From positions 1 through 49,742 of IMG/VR virus record IMGVR_UViG_3300031951_000250: a DNA stretch of 49,742 nucleotides; one strand, 5' to 3'. The translations under genes were made by a program, and so were the position numbers. Under the pieces are notes generated by a model. The model was given only the letters and a program-made list of their open reading frames with translations. It did not search any database and was not told where the DNA came from. This document shows, piece after piece, positions 1 to 6,998 of this stretch (position 1 is the stretch's first letter; the number at the start of each line of letters is the position of its first letter). This stretch comes from a virus.

Positions 1-158
1 ACCCACTGCGCGCGCCCTCCCTTGTGATGGTCCCATGCCGCGCCCATGAATCCGATGCCCGCGGGCGGGTCGGTCACGATCGAGTCCACGCTCTCGCTCG
101 GCAGCGTGCGAAGCCACGCGAGGCAATCGCCGTGGTGCAGTGTCCAGCGCCCGCTCAC
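1..158 (-). CDS. DNA methyltransferase, N-terminal part (cut by window edge)
   Basis: Only the first 52 codons are present; the gene runs off the left edge of the window. The start is a GTG that overlaps the stop of the preceding gene (GTGA). The translation begins with HHGDCLAWLRTLPSESVDSI and then reads TDPPAGIGFMG. The DPPAG motif matches the catalytic (D/N)PP[YWFA] motif IV of amino-group (N6-adenine or N4-cytosine) DNA methyltransferases, and the preceding GDCL segment is typical of the beta class. Its likely role is to modify phage DNA, probably against host restriction. It is the last visible gene of the leftward replication operon. The family call is good, but target specificity cannot be seen. 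Confidence 0.8.
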   Translation of the reverse strand, partial: MSGRWTLHHGDCLAWLRTLPSESVDSIVTDPPAGIGFMGAAWDHHKGGRAQW

Positions 159-409
159 TTCGCACCCCCTGCCCGCTCGCGTCCCTCGTCGCACCCGCGA
201 CACGAGACGTACGGCGCGCTGCCATCGCCTCGCCCGCTGATCGAGTAGCCGTCGAGGCGCACCGTCGAGCGATCCTGCGCTTTGGTCCACCGAGCCACGC
301 AGGTGCGCACGCTCACGGTGGCGCTCAGACGATCGCAGCGGATCGACTCCGAGGGCTGGATGACAGGGAGCGCCACGCGGCGTCCTCGGCGTACGGGTCG
401 CGCGCTCAT
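155..409 (-). CDS. hypothetical protein (84 aa)
   Basis: This small basic protein starts MSARPVRRGRR and ends GGAK. It contains RCDRLSATVSVRTCVARWTK in the middle and a CRGC pair near the C-terminus. I do not recognise a family. The start is an ATG that overlaps the stop of the upstream gene, and its own stop overlaps the GTG of the methyltransferase, so it is translationally coupled on both sides. That linkage, rather than homology, is the evidence that it is real. Confidence 0.6.
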   Translation of the reverse strand: MSARPVRRGRRVALPVIQPSESIRCDRLSATVSVRTCVARWTKAQDRSTVRLDGYSISGRGDGSAPYVSCRGCDEGRERAGGAK

Positions 410-696
410 CGCGCACCGCCGAGGAGCTTGTGCGCCACGCGCAGGGCGTCGCTGAAGTCCGCGCTGTGCACCTTGGTCGTGCCAGCGGTGACGTCGACGC
501 GACCGACAACGAACGGAGCGCCTTCGTGAGCAGCGCGGAGCGCGAGGTTCGTCTCGTGGGCATGCGCGATCATTGCGACACGCTCCCCGCGCTGGACGCG
601 CCACACGGTGCATCCGCGCCCCGTGCGTTCCGCCTCGTCTCCGAGCATCGTGACCGTGGTCCTCACCGCGGTCTTCGTCGCCTTCGTCTTCGTCAT
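406..696 (-). CDS. hypothetical protein (96 aa)
   Basis: The protein starts MTKTKATKTAVRTTVTMLG and continues with a compact alpha/beta-looking region (VWRVQRGERVAMIAHAHETN, then APFVVGRVDVTAGTTKVHSA). It ends with an amphipathic helix. No known domain is recognised. The ATG overlaps the stop of the SANT-like gene upstream (TGATG), and the stop overlaps the next ATG, which places it firmly inside the leftward replication operon. A small accessory protein of DNA metabolism is possible by context only. Confidence 0.6.
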   Translation of the reverse strand: MTKTKATKTAVRTTVTMLGDEAERTGRGCTVWRVQRGERVAMIAHAHETNLALRAAHEGAPFVVGRVDVTAGTTKVHSADFSDALRVAHKLLGGAR

Positions 697-1295
697 CACG
701 CTGCCCTCATCCGTTCGTTGCGTTGCTTGACCACGATCCCGCCGCACTTCTGCGGCAACGTCTTCGCGAACTCGTCCCACTGCTCGGGCATCAGCCGCGC
801 GTACTCGCCGCGCTTGACGACCCCCGCCTCCATCGCGCGCTTGCGCAGCGCGATGACCCACACGTTGAGGCGCTGCGCTGCGCGGTCCGCGTACTCGCCA
901 CGCTCCCATCGGGCGAACGCCGCGTGCGCTTCGTCGAGGTCCGCGTACGTCCGCCAAAGCTTGCGCTTGCTCTCGCGGATCGTCCCGCTCGGGTGCCTGC
1001 GCACGAGGCGCGCGCCGTGCCGCTCCAAGATCCGCCGCATGGTCGCGGAAGCCACACCGAAGCGCCGCGCGAGCGCGTCGAGGGACAGCAGCCCCTGCGT
1101 CTGCGCATTGAGGATCCCGAGCTTTTCCGCGCGGGTGTGGATCGCGCGAATCGTCCGACCCGGCAGCAGCTTGCGCAGTTGGCGCATGCTCACGAGATGC
1201 CACTCGCGGCAGAGGATCGTCGTCTCCTCCTGCGTCCACCTGCGGTGCAGCCCGTTGCCGGAGCCCGGTCCTCGGCGCTTTGCTCTGGTGCTCAT
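696..1295 (-). CDS. Myb/SANT-like and helix-turn-helix DNA-binding protein
   Basis: This 199-residue protein starts at the ATG overlapping the upstream stop (ATGA). Residues about 18-60 (RRWTQEETTILCREWHLV, then the second helix up to AEKLGIL) resemble a Myb/SANT trihelix with conserved tryptophans. Residues about 68-92 (SLDALARRFGVASATMRRIL) form a helix-turn-helix. The C-terminal half is basic and helical. The two DNA-binding modules suggest a transcriptional or recombination accessory factor of the early leftward operon. Its exact target is unknown. Confidence 0.65.
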   Translation of the reverse strand: MSTRAKRRGPGSGNGLHRRWTQEETTILCREWHLVSMRQLRKLLPGRTIRAIHTRAEKLGILNAQTQGLLSLDALARRFGVASATMRRILERHGARLVRRHPSGTIRESKRKLWRTYADLDEAHAAFARWERGEYADRAAQRLNVWVIALRKRAMEAGVVKRGEYARLMPEQWDEFAKTLPQKCGGIVVKQRNERMRAA

Positions 1296-1867
1296 CGCCC
1301 CGACTCCCGCGCGAGCGTCGTCGCCAGCGTCGCGTCGAGGGCCGCCGCATTCGCGGTGATCCACCGCTCGACCTCGCTCGGTCCCGTCTCGGTCAGCCGC
1401 AAGAGCAGCCAACGCGCGACGCACCCCGGCTCGTAAAAACGCACCTCGACGCGCTCACGCCCCCGCGCGCACTTGCTCTGCGTGTAGAGCCACGACAGCC
1501 GGTCGCGGTCGTCGTAGTGCTGCGTGCGTGGGACCGCGAAGCCAGGCGCGCGGACGTTGTGCGGGCGCGGCCCCTCGCCCTTCGGCAAGTACATCCCGAG
1601 CGAGTCGCACACCGCGTCCTGGACGTACTTGAGCGACGCTCCGAGGTTCCCGTCATCGAGCGTCCCGGTGCTGTAGCGCGTGAGCACGACGACGAGCGGG
1701 AGCCTGACGTGCTGCCACGATGCGCGGTGCGCCAGCATGAGCGCGCACACGGTGTTGCCCTGCGCTTTCGCTCGCTTCTGACGCGCCCGCCACGGCTCGT
1801 GCGACGCGCGATTCGCCTCGCTCACCGTGACGAGCGGGAGCTCGATCGTTGCCAGCGCGGGGATCAC
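1292..1867 (-). CDS. RusA-like Holliday junction resolvase family protein
   Basis: This 191-aa protein starts at a GTG overlapping the upstream stop (GTGA). The core around residues 57-92 reads PLVVVLTRYSTGTLDDGNL and then KYVQDAVCDSLGM. That matches the RusA pattern of a beta-hairpin followed by D-x-DN and a helix leading to a D-G/A-L segment. RusA enzymes are small dimeric resolvases that cut four-way DNA junctions during phage replication and packaging, and they commonly lie beside phage replication genes, as here. The usual second catalytic aspartate pair is not obvious, so it could be a divergent or inactive member. Confidence 0.6.
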   Translation of the reverse strand: MIPALATIELPLVTVSEANRASHEPWRARQKRAKAQGNTVCALMLAHRASWQHVRLPLVVVLTRYSTGTLDDGNLGASLKYVQDAVCDSLGMYLPKGEGPRPHNVRAPGFAVPRTQHYDDRDRLSWLYTQSKCARGRERVEVRFYEPGCVARWLLLRLTETGPSEVERWITANAAALDATLATTLARESGR

Positions 1868-2733
1868 GCCGCCACCTCCTGAGACTCGAGCGCGACGCGG
1901 CGAGCGATCTCCTGCGCCGTCGTGAGCCCTCTCTTTTTGGCGGCAGACCACAACCCCTCGCGGCCCATCCCGAGCCGGTTGCACCAGTACGTGAGGGGCT
2001 CGCTCACCCCGTCCACCGTGATCTTCGCGGCGGGCCGCCCGCGCTTCGCAGCAGCGTCGCTGCGCTGCCCGGCTCTGCACTTCTCGATCAGGCGCGCGAT
2101 GCCGTCCGCCCCGTGATTCCACTGGTCGACAGTCGCGACCGACACCCCGAGCGCGAGCGCGAGCGCGGTGCGCGACAGCATCACGCCATCGAGCAAGAAC
2201 CTCGGGCCGTGCGAGTACGACCCGCGCTGAATGCGTCGACGGCTCGGGTGCTCCGTGAGCTCTTGGATGACGTCGTGGAACGTCACGCCCTGACGCAACG
2301 CGCGGCGGTAGATCGCGCCCTTCGACTTGCCCACCGAGCGCGCGAGCTGCTTCACCGTCGGGCCAGCGCGGCGACGCGGGGCCTTGCGTGCGGCCTTCGC
2401 TCGCTTCACTCGACGCTCGCGCACCCCGCGCTCGTGCTCGGTGATCACGCGAGCAATCGCCTCGCGCGGCGCGAACTGCGCGTCGACGCCAGCGCGCGCA
2501 CACAGCCGCTTGGCGTAGCACCCCACGTACCCGGTGAGCTTCGCGATCTCGTAGAGGCTGCGCCCGTTCGCGTCCGCGCTCCTGCGGAGTAGGTCCTCGC
2601 CGCGCAGCCCCTTGCGGATGCGCTTGTACAGCGTGTCCACAGTGACCCCCGCCATGCGCGCAGCCTCATCAACGCGCCGCGCGCCCACGCTCGCGAGAGC
2701 CTCCACCGTGCTCGCGTTCGTTCGAAATCTCAT
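1864..2733 (-). CDS. protein with several helix-turn-helix repeats
   Basis: This 289-aa protein has at least four helix-turn-helix-like units: near residues 20-50 (RVDEAARMAGVTVDTLYKRI), 135-160 (VKQLARSVGKSKGAIYRRAL), 195-215 (RTALALALGVSVATVDQW) and 255-285 (LTYWCNRLGMGREGLWSA). Between units 1 and 2 is a strongly basic linker. Such multi-HTH architecture suggests binding to a repeated DNA site. The gene lies directly downstream of the helicase gene and overlaps its stop (TGATG), so an origin- or replication-linked role is reasonable but inferred. No enzyme domain is seen. Confidence 0.65.
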   Translation of the reverse strand: MRFRTNASTVEALASVGARRVDEAARMAGVTVDTLYKRIRKGLRGEDLLRRSADANGRSLYEIAKLTGYVGCYAKRLCARAGVDAQFAPREAIARVITEHERGVRERRVKRAKAARKAPRRRAGPTVKQLARSVGKSKGAIYRRALRQGVTFHDVIQELTEHPSRRRIQRGSYSHGPRFLLDGVMLSRTALALALGVSVATVDQWNHGADGIARLIEKCRAGQRSDAAAKRGRPAAKITVDGVSEPLTYWCNRLGMGREGLWSAAKKRGLTTAQEIARRVALESQEVAA

Positions 2734-4124
2734 CACGCTCCCTCGCTCCCTTCGTTCGTCCACTCGTCGGCGGCGTCGGACTCGACGTCGCGAAACACAG
2801 TCAGCGACCGCACGAAACGCACGCGGACCGGTCCCTTCGGCCCCTTGCGTTGCTTGCCCACGATGATCGCGACCTCGGGCTCTGGCTCCTCGTCGCCCGC
2901 CTCGCTGTGGATCATCCAAACCTTGTCGGCGTCCTGTTCGATCGCGCCCGAGCCGCGCAGGTCGCTGATGCGCGGCGCGCGCTTGTCCTTCTCGTTCGCC
3001 CGGTTGAACTGCGAGAGCAGCACGAACGGAACGCCCGCCTCGTTCGCGAGCAGTTTGCACTCGCGGGTTGCGCGCGAGATCGCCTCCTCGCGCGACTCCG
3101 CGCCGCCGTCCTCTTCGAGCAGTTGCAGGTAGTCGAGCCCGACGAACGCGAGCGGCCCGCGAGTGCGAGCCGCGAGCACGCGCGCGCGCACGTCGGCCAT
3201 GCGCAACCGCGAACGCGGATCGAAGAGCACCGGCAGCCGTTCGAGCTGCGGGATGGCCTCGAGGATCGCGTTCGCATCTCGCTCCGACAGCACCCCGTCC
3301 GCGGCGCGCGCCGAGTCCACCAGAGCCCGAGCGCAGAGGGCGCGCTCCACGAGTTCGTCCACGTCCATCTCCAGCGAGAAGAGCAACACGGAGCCCTTGC
3401 CAGACGCCGCCGCGTGCAGCGCGAGTTGTAGAAACAGGCTTGTTTTCCCGAGCCCCGGCCTCCCTGCGATCACGATGAGCTGGCCCGGCAACAGCCCGCC
3501 CGGCGTCATGCGGTCGAGCGCGGAGAGTCCCGTCGACAGACCGCGCTCGGAGGTGCCCGCGCTGCGCCTGGTCGCCATGCGCTCGGCGACATGGCCCGCG
3601 CGATCACGCAACGAGAGCAGCGGAGCGGAGTCGGCGCGCGTATCGAGCGCGGTCGAGAGGCGCTTGCCCACGTCGCCGGCCCACGTCGTGCCGCCCCTGC
3701 GCGCGCGCTCGATGGCCTCGCCAGCGGCACGGATGACGCGCCTCCGCTGGGCACAGTCCGCCACGATGCGCGCGTGTGTCTCGGCGCTCGACGGCCCAGG
3801 CACCTCGTCCACGAGCGAGGCGACATACGCCATGCCGCCGACCGCGTTGAGCCTCCCCGCCGCGCGCAACTCAGCGCACGCGCTCACCGCGTCGAGCCGC
3901 TCGCCGCCAGCGCCGCCGCGCGCCGCGATCGTCGCGAAGCACCCGAAGATTGCCGCGTGCGCGGGGTGGTAGAAGTCCTCGGCGCGCAGGATCGCAGCAA
4001 CGAGCGGGAGCACGGGCTCGCCCCACGCCTCGCCCATGAGCACCGCCCCGAGCACCGCTCGCTCTGCCGCAGTCTCGTGCGGATCCCGCTGCGGGTCATG
4101 CGCTGCGAGCGAGCGCTCAGCCAT
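2733..4124 (-). CDS. dnaB: replicative DNA helicase, DnaB family
   Basis: This 463-aa protein has the full two-domain DnaB layout. The N-terminal helical domain covers about residues 10-135 and begins HETAAERAVLGAVLM. The C-terminal RecA-like ATPase has Walker A GRPGLGKTS at 221-229, a Walker B strand ending DYLQLL at 331-336, and the DNA-binding/arginine-finger segment SDLRGSGAIEQDAD at 387-400. It forms a hexamer that unwinds DNA 5'-3' at the phage fork. The gene sits immediately downstream of, and overlaps by 8 bp, the O-like initiator gene, giving the classic phage initiator-helicase pair. No separate lambda P-type loader is recognised. Confidence 0.95.
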   Translation of the reverse strand: MAERSLAAHDPQRDPHETAAERAVLGAVLMGEAWGEPVLPLVAAILRAEDFYHPAHAAIFGCFATIAARGGAGGERLDAVSACAELRAAGRLNAVGGMAYVASLVDEVPGPSSAETHARIVADCAQRRRVIRAAGEAIERARRGGTTWAGDVGKRLSTALDTRADSAPLLSLRDRAGHVAERMATRRSAGTSERGLSTGLSALDRMTPGGLLPGQLIVIAGRPGLGKTSLFLQLALHAAASGKGSVLLFSLEMDVDELVERALCARALVDSARAADGVLSERDANAILEAIPQLERLPVLFDPRSRLRMADVRARVLAARTRGPLAFVGLDYLQLLEEDGGAESREEAISRATRECKLLANEAGVPFVLLSQFNRANEKDKRAPRISDLRGSGAIEQDADKVWMIHSEAGDEEPEPEVAIIVGKQRKGPKGPVRVRFVRSLTVFRDVESDAADEWTNEGSEGA

Positions 4125-5115
4125 TGGCCGCCTCCCGCGTCGCCGCTGCCTCTTCCGCGGCCCGCATCGCAGCGCGTTCGCGCCGCGCCAGCTCGATGAG
4201 TTCCTGTGCGCGCTCGGGGGTGATGAGGTCCTGCGGCGCGGGCTTCGAGGGCACTACGCGCAGCGGTGAGGGCTTCGAGGGCAACCGCTGCGAGGTCTCT
4301 TCGAGGCAGCGAATCAGCCCGTCCGCCGTGCGCCTGCCGGTCTCGTCAGGGCGTCCGAGCAGCGCGCCGATCGTGAGCGCGCCCTGCCACCACGACGCCT
4401 CCCCGCGGCCCACGAGGGTCGCCCAATGGTCGAGTTCGTCCGCGAGCCGCGGGCGCTGCGCTGCGATCGTCGCCAGCGTGCGGGACAGTTCGCGCTCGTG
4501 GCCATTCAGGGTCAGCGAGAGTTTGCCCTGCGACCGGTCGCGCAGTCGGTTCACCACCGCCCACGGGTCGAGCCACCACGCCGCGCTCGCCGGCTGCCCC
4601 TCGCGCGTACGTGCGCCCTCGTGCGTGGGCGTGGGCGCGCTCTCCTCTTTCTTATCTCTTCTTTCTGAGAGGGGGTCCGGGGGAGACTGAGTGGTGCTTG
4701 AATGGTTACGCGTGGTTGCGTTGGTTTTCGTGTTCGGTTCGTGTTCGGTTCGCGTAGCGTTCGTGTTCGGTTCGTGCGCAGTTCGTGTTCGGTTCGCGTC
4801 CGTCTCGCGCTCGGTTCGCGTCGCCTCGGGGCGCTCGTCGCACGCCACTAGCAGCCACCGCTCTCCGCGCCGCGCGAGGTACCCCGCACGCTCGAGCGAG
4901 CCGAGTTCGTCCGCGAGCCACCGGCGATCCCCTGCGGTCGCCCCGAGGCGACGCGCGATCTCGCGCGTCAGCCCGTTGAGGTCGTGCGCGCAGGCGTCCA
5001 GCATGCCGTCTCGCTGGCGCTTCCAGAGCAGCTCATGCAGCCCGCGCGCGCGCAGCGAGAGGGCCGCAAACGGGGCCGCCTCCTCTGCCGGGCTCTTGAC
5101 CCACGCGCCGCTCAC
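4117..5115 (-). CDS. replication initiator-like protein (lambda O type organisation)
   Basis: This 332-aa protein starts at GTG (GTGA overlap with the upstream stop). Residues about 20-90 look like a winged helix (DLNGLTREIARRLGATAGDR, then SLERAGYLARRGERWLLVA), as in phage initiators. Residues about 93-140 form a low-complexity linker with repeated RTxHEPNT units, which is where the DNA iterons lie. Residues about 185-270 form a helical domain (WWLDPWAVVNRLRDRSQGKL onward), and the C-terminus is a charged helix. Binding to an origin inside its own gene and recruiting the adjacent DnaB is inferred from this architecture and gene order, as in lambda O. Sequence similarity to O itself was not established. 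Confidence 0.65.
   Translation of the reverse strand: MSGAWVKSPAEEAAPFAALSLRARGLHELLWKRQRDGMLDACAHDLNGLTREIARRLGATAGDRRWLADELGSLERAGYLARRGERWLLVACDERPEATRTERETDANRTRTAHEPNTNATRTEHEPNTKTNATTRNHSSTTQSPPDPLSERRDKKEESAPTPTHEGARTREGQPASAAWWLDPWAVVNRLRDRSQGKLSLTLNGHERELSRTLATIAAQRPRLADELDHWATLVGRGEASWWQGALTIGALLGRPDETGRRTADGLIRCLEETSQRLPSKPSPLRVVPSKPAPQDLITPERAQELIELARRERAAMRAAEEAAATREAANG
4727..4818. repeat. iteron-like direct repeats, candidate replication origin
   Basis: The 15-mer TTCGTGTTCGGTTCG occurs perfectly at 4727, 4738, 4760 and 4782, with a degraded copy at 4804 (CTCGCGCTCGGTTCG). The starts are 11 or 22 bp apart, one or two helical turns. The spacing is not a multiple of three, so the phase follows DNA geometry rather than codons. 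The repeats sit in the linker-coding part of the initiator-like gene, the position of the lambda origin inside gene O. Confidence 0.65.
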
Positions 5116-5324
5116 TCGTCACCTCTGCGGATCCGCTTGGCCCGAGCGCGGTGGTTCGTCGCGCGATCATCGGCAGCCATGGCCGCCGCGCTGCCTTGTG
5201 CGTCTTCGACACCGCGGAGCGACGCGGCGTAGTGCTCCTCGGCCTGCGCGAGATCGTCCTGATAGCGAGCGCGCGCGGCGCGAAGCTCGGGTGATTGGAT
5301 GGCGAGAGTCGGCGTGGAAAGCAC
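5112..5324 (-). CDS. hypothetical protein (70 aa, helical)
   Basis: This short charged protein starts at GTG with a good ribosome-binding site (GGAGG about 7 bases upstream). It is predicted mostly helical: ELRAARARYQDDLAQAEEHY is an amphipathic coiled-coil-like stretch, followed by a basic tail (RATNHRARAKRIRRGDE). Its stop overlaps the start of the initiator gene. No family is recognised. Confidence 0.6.
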   Translation of the reverse strand: MLSTPTLAIQSPELRAARARYQDDLAQAEEHYAASLRGVEDAQGSAAAMAADDRATNHRARAKRIRRGDE

Positions 5325-5348
5325 GGTGATCCTCCGGTGATTCGTTGG

Positions 5349-5395
5349 CCGCTGCGCAGGGATCCGAGCCCCGGCGTCGCGCGTTTGCGCAGCGG
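5349..5395. other. inverted repeat in intergenic gap
   Basis: Perfect 10-bp arms CCGCTGCGCA (5349-5358) and TGCGCAGCGG (5386-5395) enclose a 27-nt loop in the only gap between consecutive genes of this operon segment. It could fold in the leftward transcript upstream of the 70-aa gene as an attenuator or processing site. There is no T-run, so it is not a standard terminator. Confidence 0.45.
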
Positions 5396-5396
5396 G

Positions 5397-5654
5397 TCAG
5401 GCGGGTTCGTTGTTGGCGTTGGCGGCGTCCGCCTGAGCGATCCCCTCGACAGCCCGAGCGCTCGCCGCGAGTCGCTCGATCACCCGCAGCGCGGTCGCGT
5501 GCTGGTCCTGTTCGAGCTCGATCCCGAGCGCGCGCCCTCGATCCCGCAGGACGTCGACGCACGCGAGTGCGAGCGCTTCGAGGTAGGTGGTCGAGAGGAT
5601 CGCGTGTGACTCGCGCAGGCACTCGCGCAGGGTCTTGGCAGGGCGGACCGTCAC
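5397..5654 (-). CDS. hypothetical protein (85 aa)
   Basis: The protein starts at GTG overlapping the upstream stop (GTGA). It is helical, with LRECLRESHAILSTTYLEAL and LGIELEQDQHATALRVIERL, and ends in an Ala/Asn-rich tail. It resembles small phage proteins of unknown function in early operons. It has no catalytic motif and no membrane segment. The next gene downstream is separated by a 72-bp gap holding an inverted repeat. Confidence 0.6.
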   Translation of the reverse strand: MTVRPAKTLRECLRESHAILSTTYLEALALACVDVLRDRGRALGIELEQDQHATALRVIERLAASARAVEGIAQADAANANNEPA

Positions 5655-5977
5655 GACAGCAGCCCCTTCGCGGTGGGAGCCGCGGGCCGCGCGCTCGCGC
5701 GATCACCCTGCGACTCGACGTGATCGAGGTCGATCGCGAGCCTCTGCGCGCGGTCCCACGCGAGCGCTTCGTCGACGAACGACTGGCCGGTGTGGACGAC
5801 GCGCCCCTCGACGCAATCCCCCAGCCTCGCCGCGGTGCAGTGCCCTCTCACGAGCCAGCCCTGCGCGTTGCCGCCGAGGCGGTAGACGCTGACGACGACG
5901 AGGCCGTTGTCGCTCTCGACGGACCCGACGAGCTCGAGGATGAGTCTGTGCCCCTCGGTGAACCGGTGGGTTCTCAC
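5651..5977 (-). CDS. hypothetical protein (108 aa)
   Basis: The start is the GTG overlapping the upstream stop (GTGA), giving VRTHRFTEGHRLILELVGSV. The middle (NGLVVVSVYRLGGNAQGWLV, then HTGQSFVDEALAWDRAQRLA) looks like a small alpha/beta domain. The tail is Ala/Pro-rich. No family is recognised. It is one of a chain of six overlapping small genes between the Cro-like regulator and the initiator. Confidence 0.6.
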   Translation of the reverse strand: MRTHRFTEGHRLILELVGSVESDNGLVVVSVYRLGGNAQGWLVRGHCTAARLGDCVEGRVVHTGQSFVDEALAWDRAQRLAIDLDHVESQGDRASARPAAPTAKGLLS

Positions 5978-6387
5978 GACGCACCTCCAAGCATCGCGAC
6001 GACGGCAGCGCGTACCCGCGCCTCGGCTGCGTCCAACGCCAAGCGCAGCCGCTTGCACTCCGCGTCCAACGCCAAGCGCAGCCGCTTGCACTCCGCGTCC
6101 AACGCCAAGCGCAGCCGCTTGCACTCCGAGTCTGCGGAGATCGCAGCGCGGGCCAGCGCATCTACGCTCGTGGCGTTATAGCGCCACATCTGGCTCGACA
6201 GCACGGCGTTGACCTTGGAAACGACTGTGCTTCCGGGGCGATACGTCCCGTCGACCGTGTGGGCGAGCGACGAGTACGAGACCCCCGCCGCCTTGGCCAA
6301 GGCTCTCCCTTTACGCTCGGAGAACACCGCACGCAGGCGGGAGGTGAACTCTGCAACCTCCGCGTCCGACAGGTGCTTCCCGCTCAC
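5974..6387 (-). CDS. XRE-like helix-turn-helix protein with triplicated 11-residue coil
   Basis: This 137-aa protein starts at GTG (GTGA overlap). Residues about 5-60 are an HTH domain (LRAVFSERKGRALAKAAGVS, then a recognition-helix region up to NAVLSS). The C-terminal part contains three identical 11-residue units ECKRLRLALDA in a row, flanked by similar helical sequence. The unit is amphipathic and likely extends a helix for oligomerisation. The three units are encoded by perfect 33-bp tandem repeats, implying recent duplication and probably variable copy number. A DNA-binding regulator of the early operon is likely; its target is unknown. Confidence 0.6.
   Translation of the reverse strand: MSGKHLSDAEVAEFTSRLRAVFSERKGRALAKAAGVSYSSLAHTVDGTYRPGSTVVSKVNAVLSSQMWRYNATSVDALARAAISADSECKRLRLALDAECKRLRLALDAECKRLRLALDAAEARVRAAVVAMLGGAS
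6029..6127. repeat. three perfect 33-bp tandem repeats
   Basis: Units lie at 6029-6061, 6062-6094 and 6095-6127, each beginning GCGTCCAACGCC and ending TTGCACTCC, with no mismatches. The length is a multiple of three and keeps the reading frame of the surrounding gene. It is not a CRISPR because there are no spacers. Confidence 0.95.
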
Positions 6388-6656
6388 GACGCACCGCCGA
6401 TCACGGTCGCGATCCGACCGAGCGCCCACAGGACACCGACGACGACCGCGGCGAACCCAATCCCGACGAGCCCACCCATCACGTTGTCAGCCCACGTCGC
6501 GTCCGACTCGATGTTGCGCAGGCGCAGCTCGTGGCGCAGCCGGTCCGCCTCCGCGCGCAACGCCTGAGTCTCCTTCACGCGCTCGATGCAGCGCAGGCAC
6601 ACGCGCTGTGCACACGCCGCACAGCGCTGGCCGCTCTGGTCTGCGGGGGCGCTCAC
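6384..6656 (-). CDS. small membrane protein with N-terminal CxxC pairs
   Basis: This 90-aa protein starts at GTG (GTGA overlap with the Cro-like gene). Residues 12-23 carry two CxxC pairs (CAAC and CLRC) that could bind zinc. Residues about 26-52 are a charged coil. Residues about 60-87 (NVMGGLVGIGFAAVVVGVLW and onward) form one hydrophobic transmembrane segment. An inner-membrane early protein, for example in host takeover or superinfection exclusion, is possible but not shown. Confidence 0.6.
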   Translation of the reverse strand: MSAPADQSGQRCAACAQRVCLRCIERVKETQALRAEADRLRHELRLRNIESDATWADNVMGGLVGIGFAAVVVGVLWALGRIATVIGGAS

Positions 6657-6916
6657 GCTGCCACCCGCGATGCCTTCGATCCCCTCGTCGCCCGCGCCCG
6701 CTTCCCCTTCGCGGGCCACAGGTCGCCGATCTCGCACCCGAAGATCGCCGCGATTCTTTGTGCGAGCAGAACGTCCGGCGTCGCCTTGGCGTTCTCGATG
6801 GTCGAATACCGGCCTTGGCTGATATCCAGTTTCGCCGCCATATCTTGCTGGCGCAGACCAGCGGCGAAACGCCTCTTGGCCAATTCACTTGGCCGTCTCC
6901 CGTGCGATGCCCTCAT
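6653..6916 (-). CDS. Cro-like XRE family transcriptional regulator
   Basis: This 87-aa protein consists almost entirely of an XRE/Cro helix-turn-helix domain. Residues about 13-68 include FAAGLRQQDMAAKLDISQGR, YSTIENAKATPDVLLAQRIA and the IGDLWP ending typical of lambda-repressor-like folds. It starts at ATG 6916, is divergent from the second XRE gene, and heads the leftward replication operon. That is the usual place of Cro. It presumably acts at the dyads between the two genes. Confidence 0.8.
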   Translation of the reverse strand: MRASHGRRPSELAKRRFAAGLRQQDMAAKLDISQGRYSTIENAKATPDVLLAQRIAAIFGCEIGDLWPAKGKRARATRGSKASRVAA

Positions 6917-6927
6917 GGTGGTCGAGA

Positions 6928-6948
6928 GTAGATAATCTAGATATCTAC
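6928..6948. promoter_or_regulatory. operator dyad in divergent XRE control region
   Basis: The 82-bp gap between the divergent XRE genes is AT-rich in a GC-rich genome. It contains 7-bp arms GTAGATA and TATCTAC around the 7-bp centre ATCTAGA (itself part of the palindrome ATCTAGAT). The block ATCTAGATAT (6935-6944) recurs at 7951-7960. A further element, GCAATATT (6965-6972), is nearly the reverse complement of the AGATATTGC repeats at 7922 and 7937. It is a probable binding site for one or both XRE proteins. Confidence 0.65.
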
Positions 6949-6998
6949 GTCAAGGACCAGCGTTGCAATATTCTCAATCGCGATGGACTATCCGCGGC

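Noticed and set aside
6029-6127. CRISPR array
   Set aside because: The three 33-bp units are directly adjacent with no spacers and code for protein.
6963-6998. Upstream TTG start for the XRE repressor
   Set aside because: It would add 12 residues before the HTH from a region that looks like operator DNA; ATG 6999 fits the domain start.
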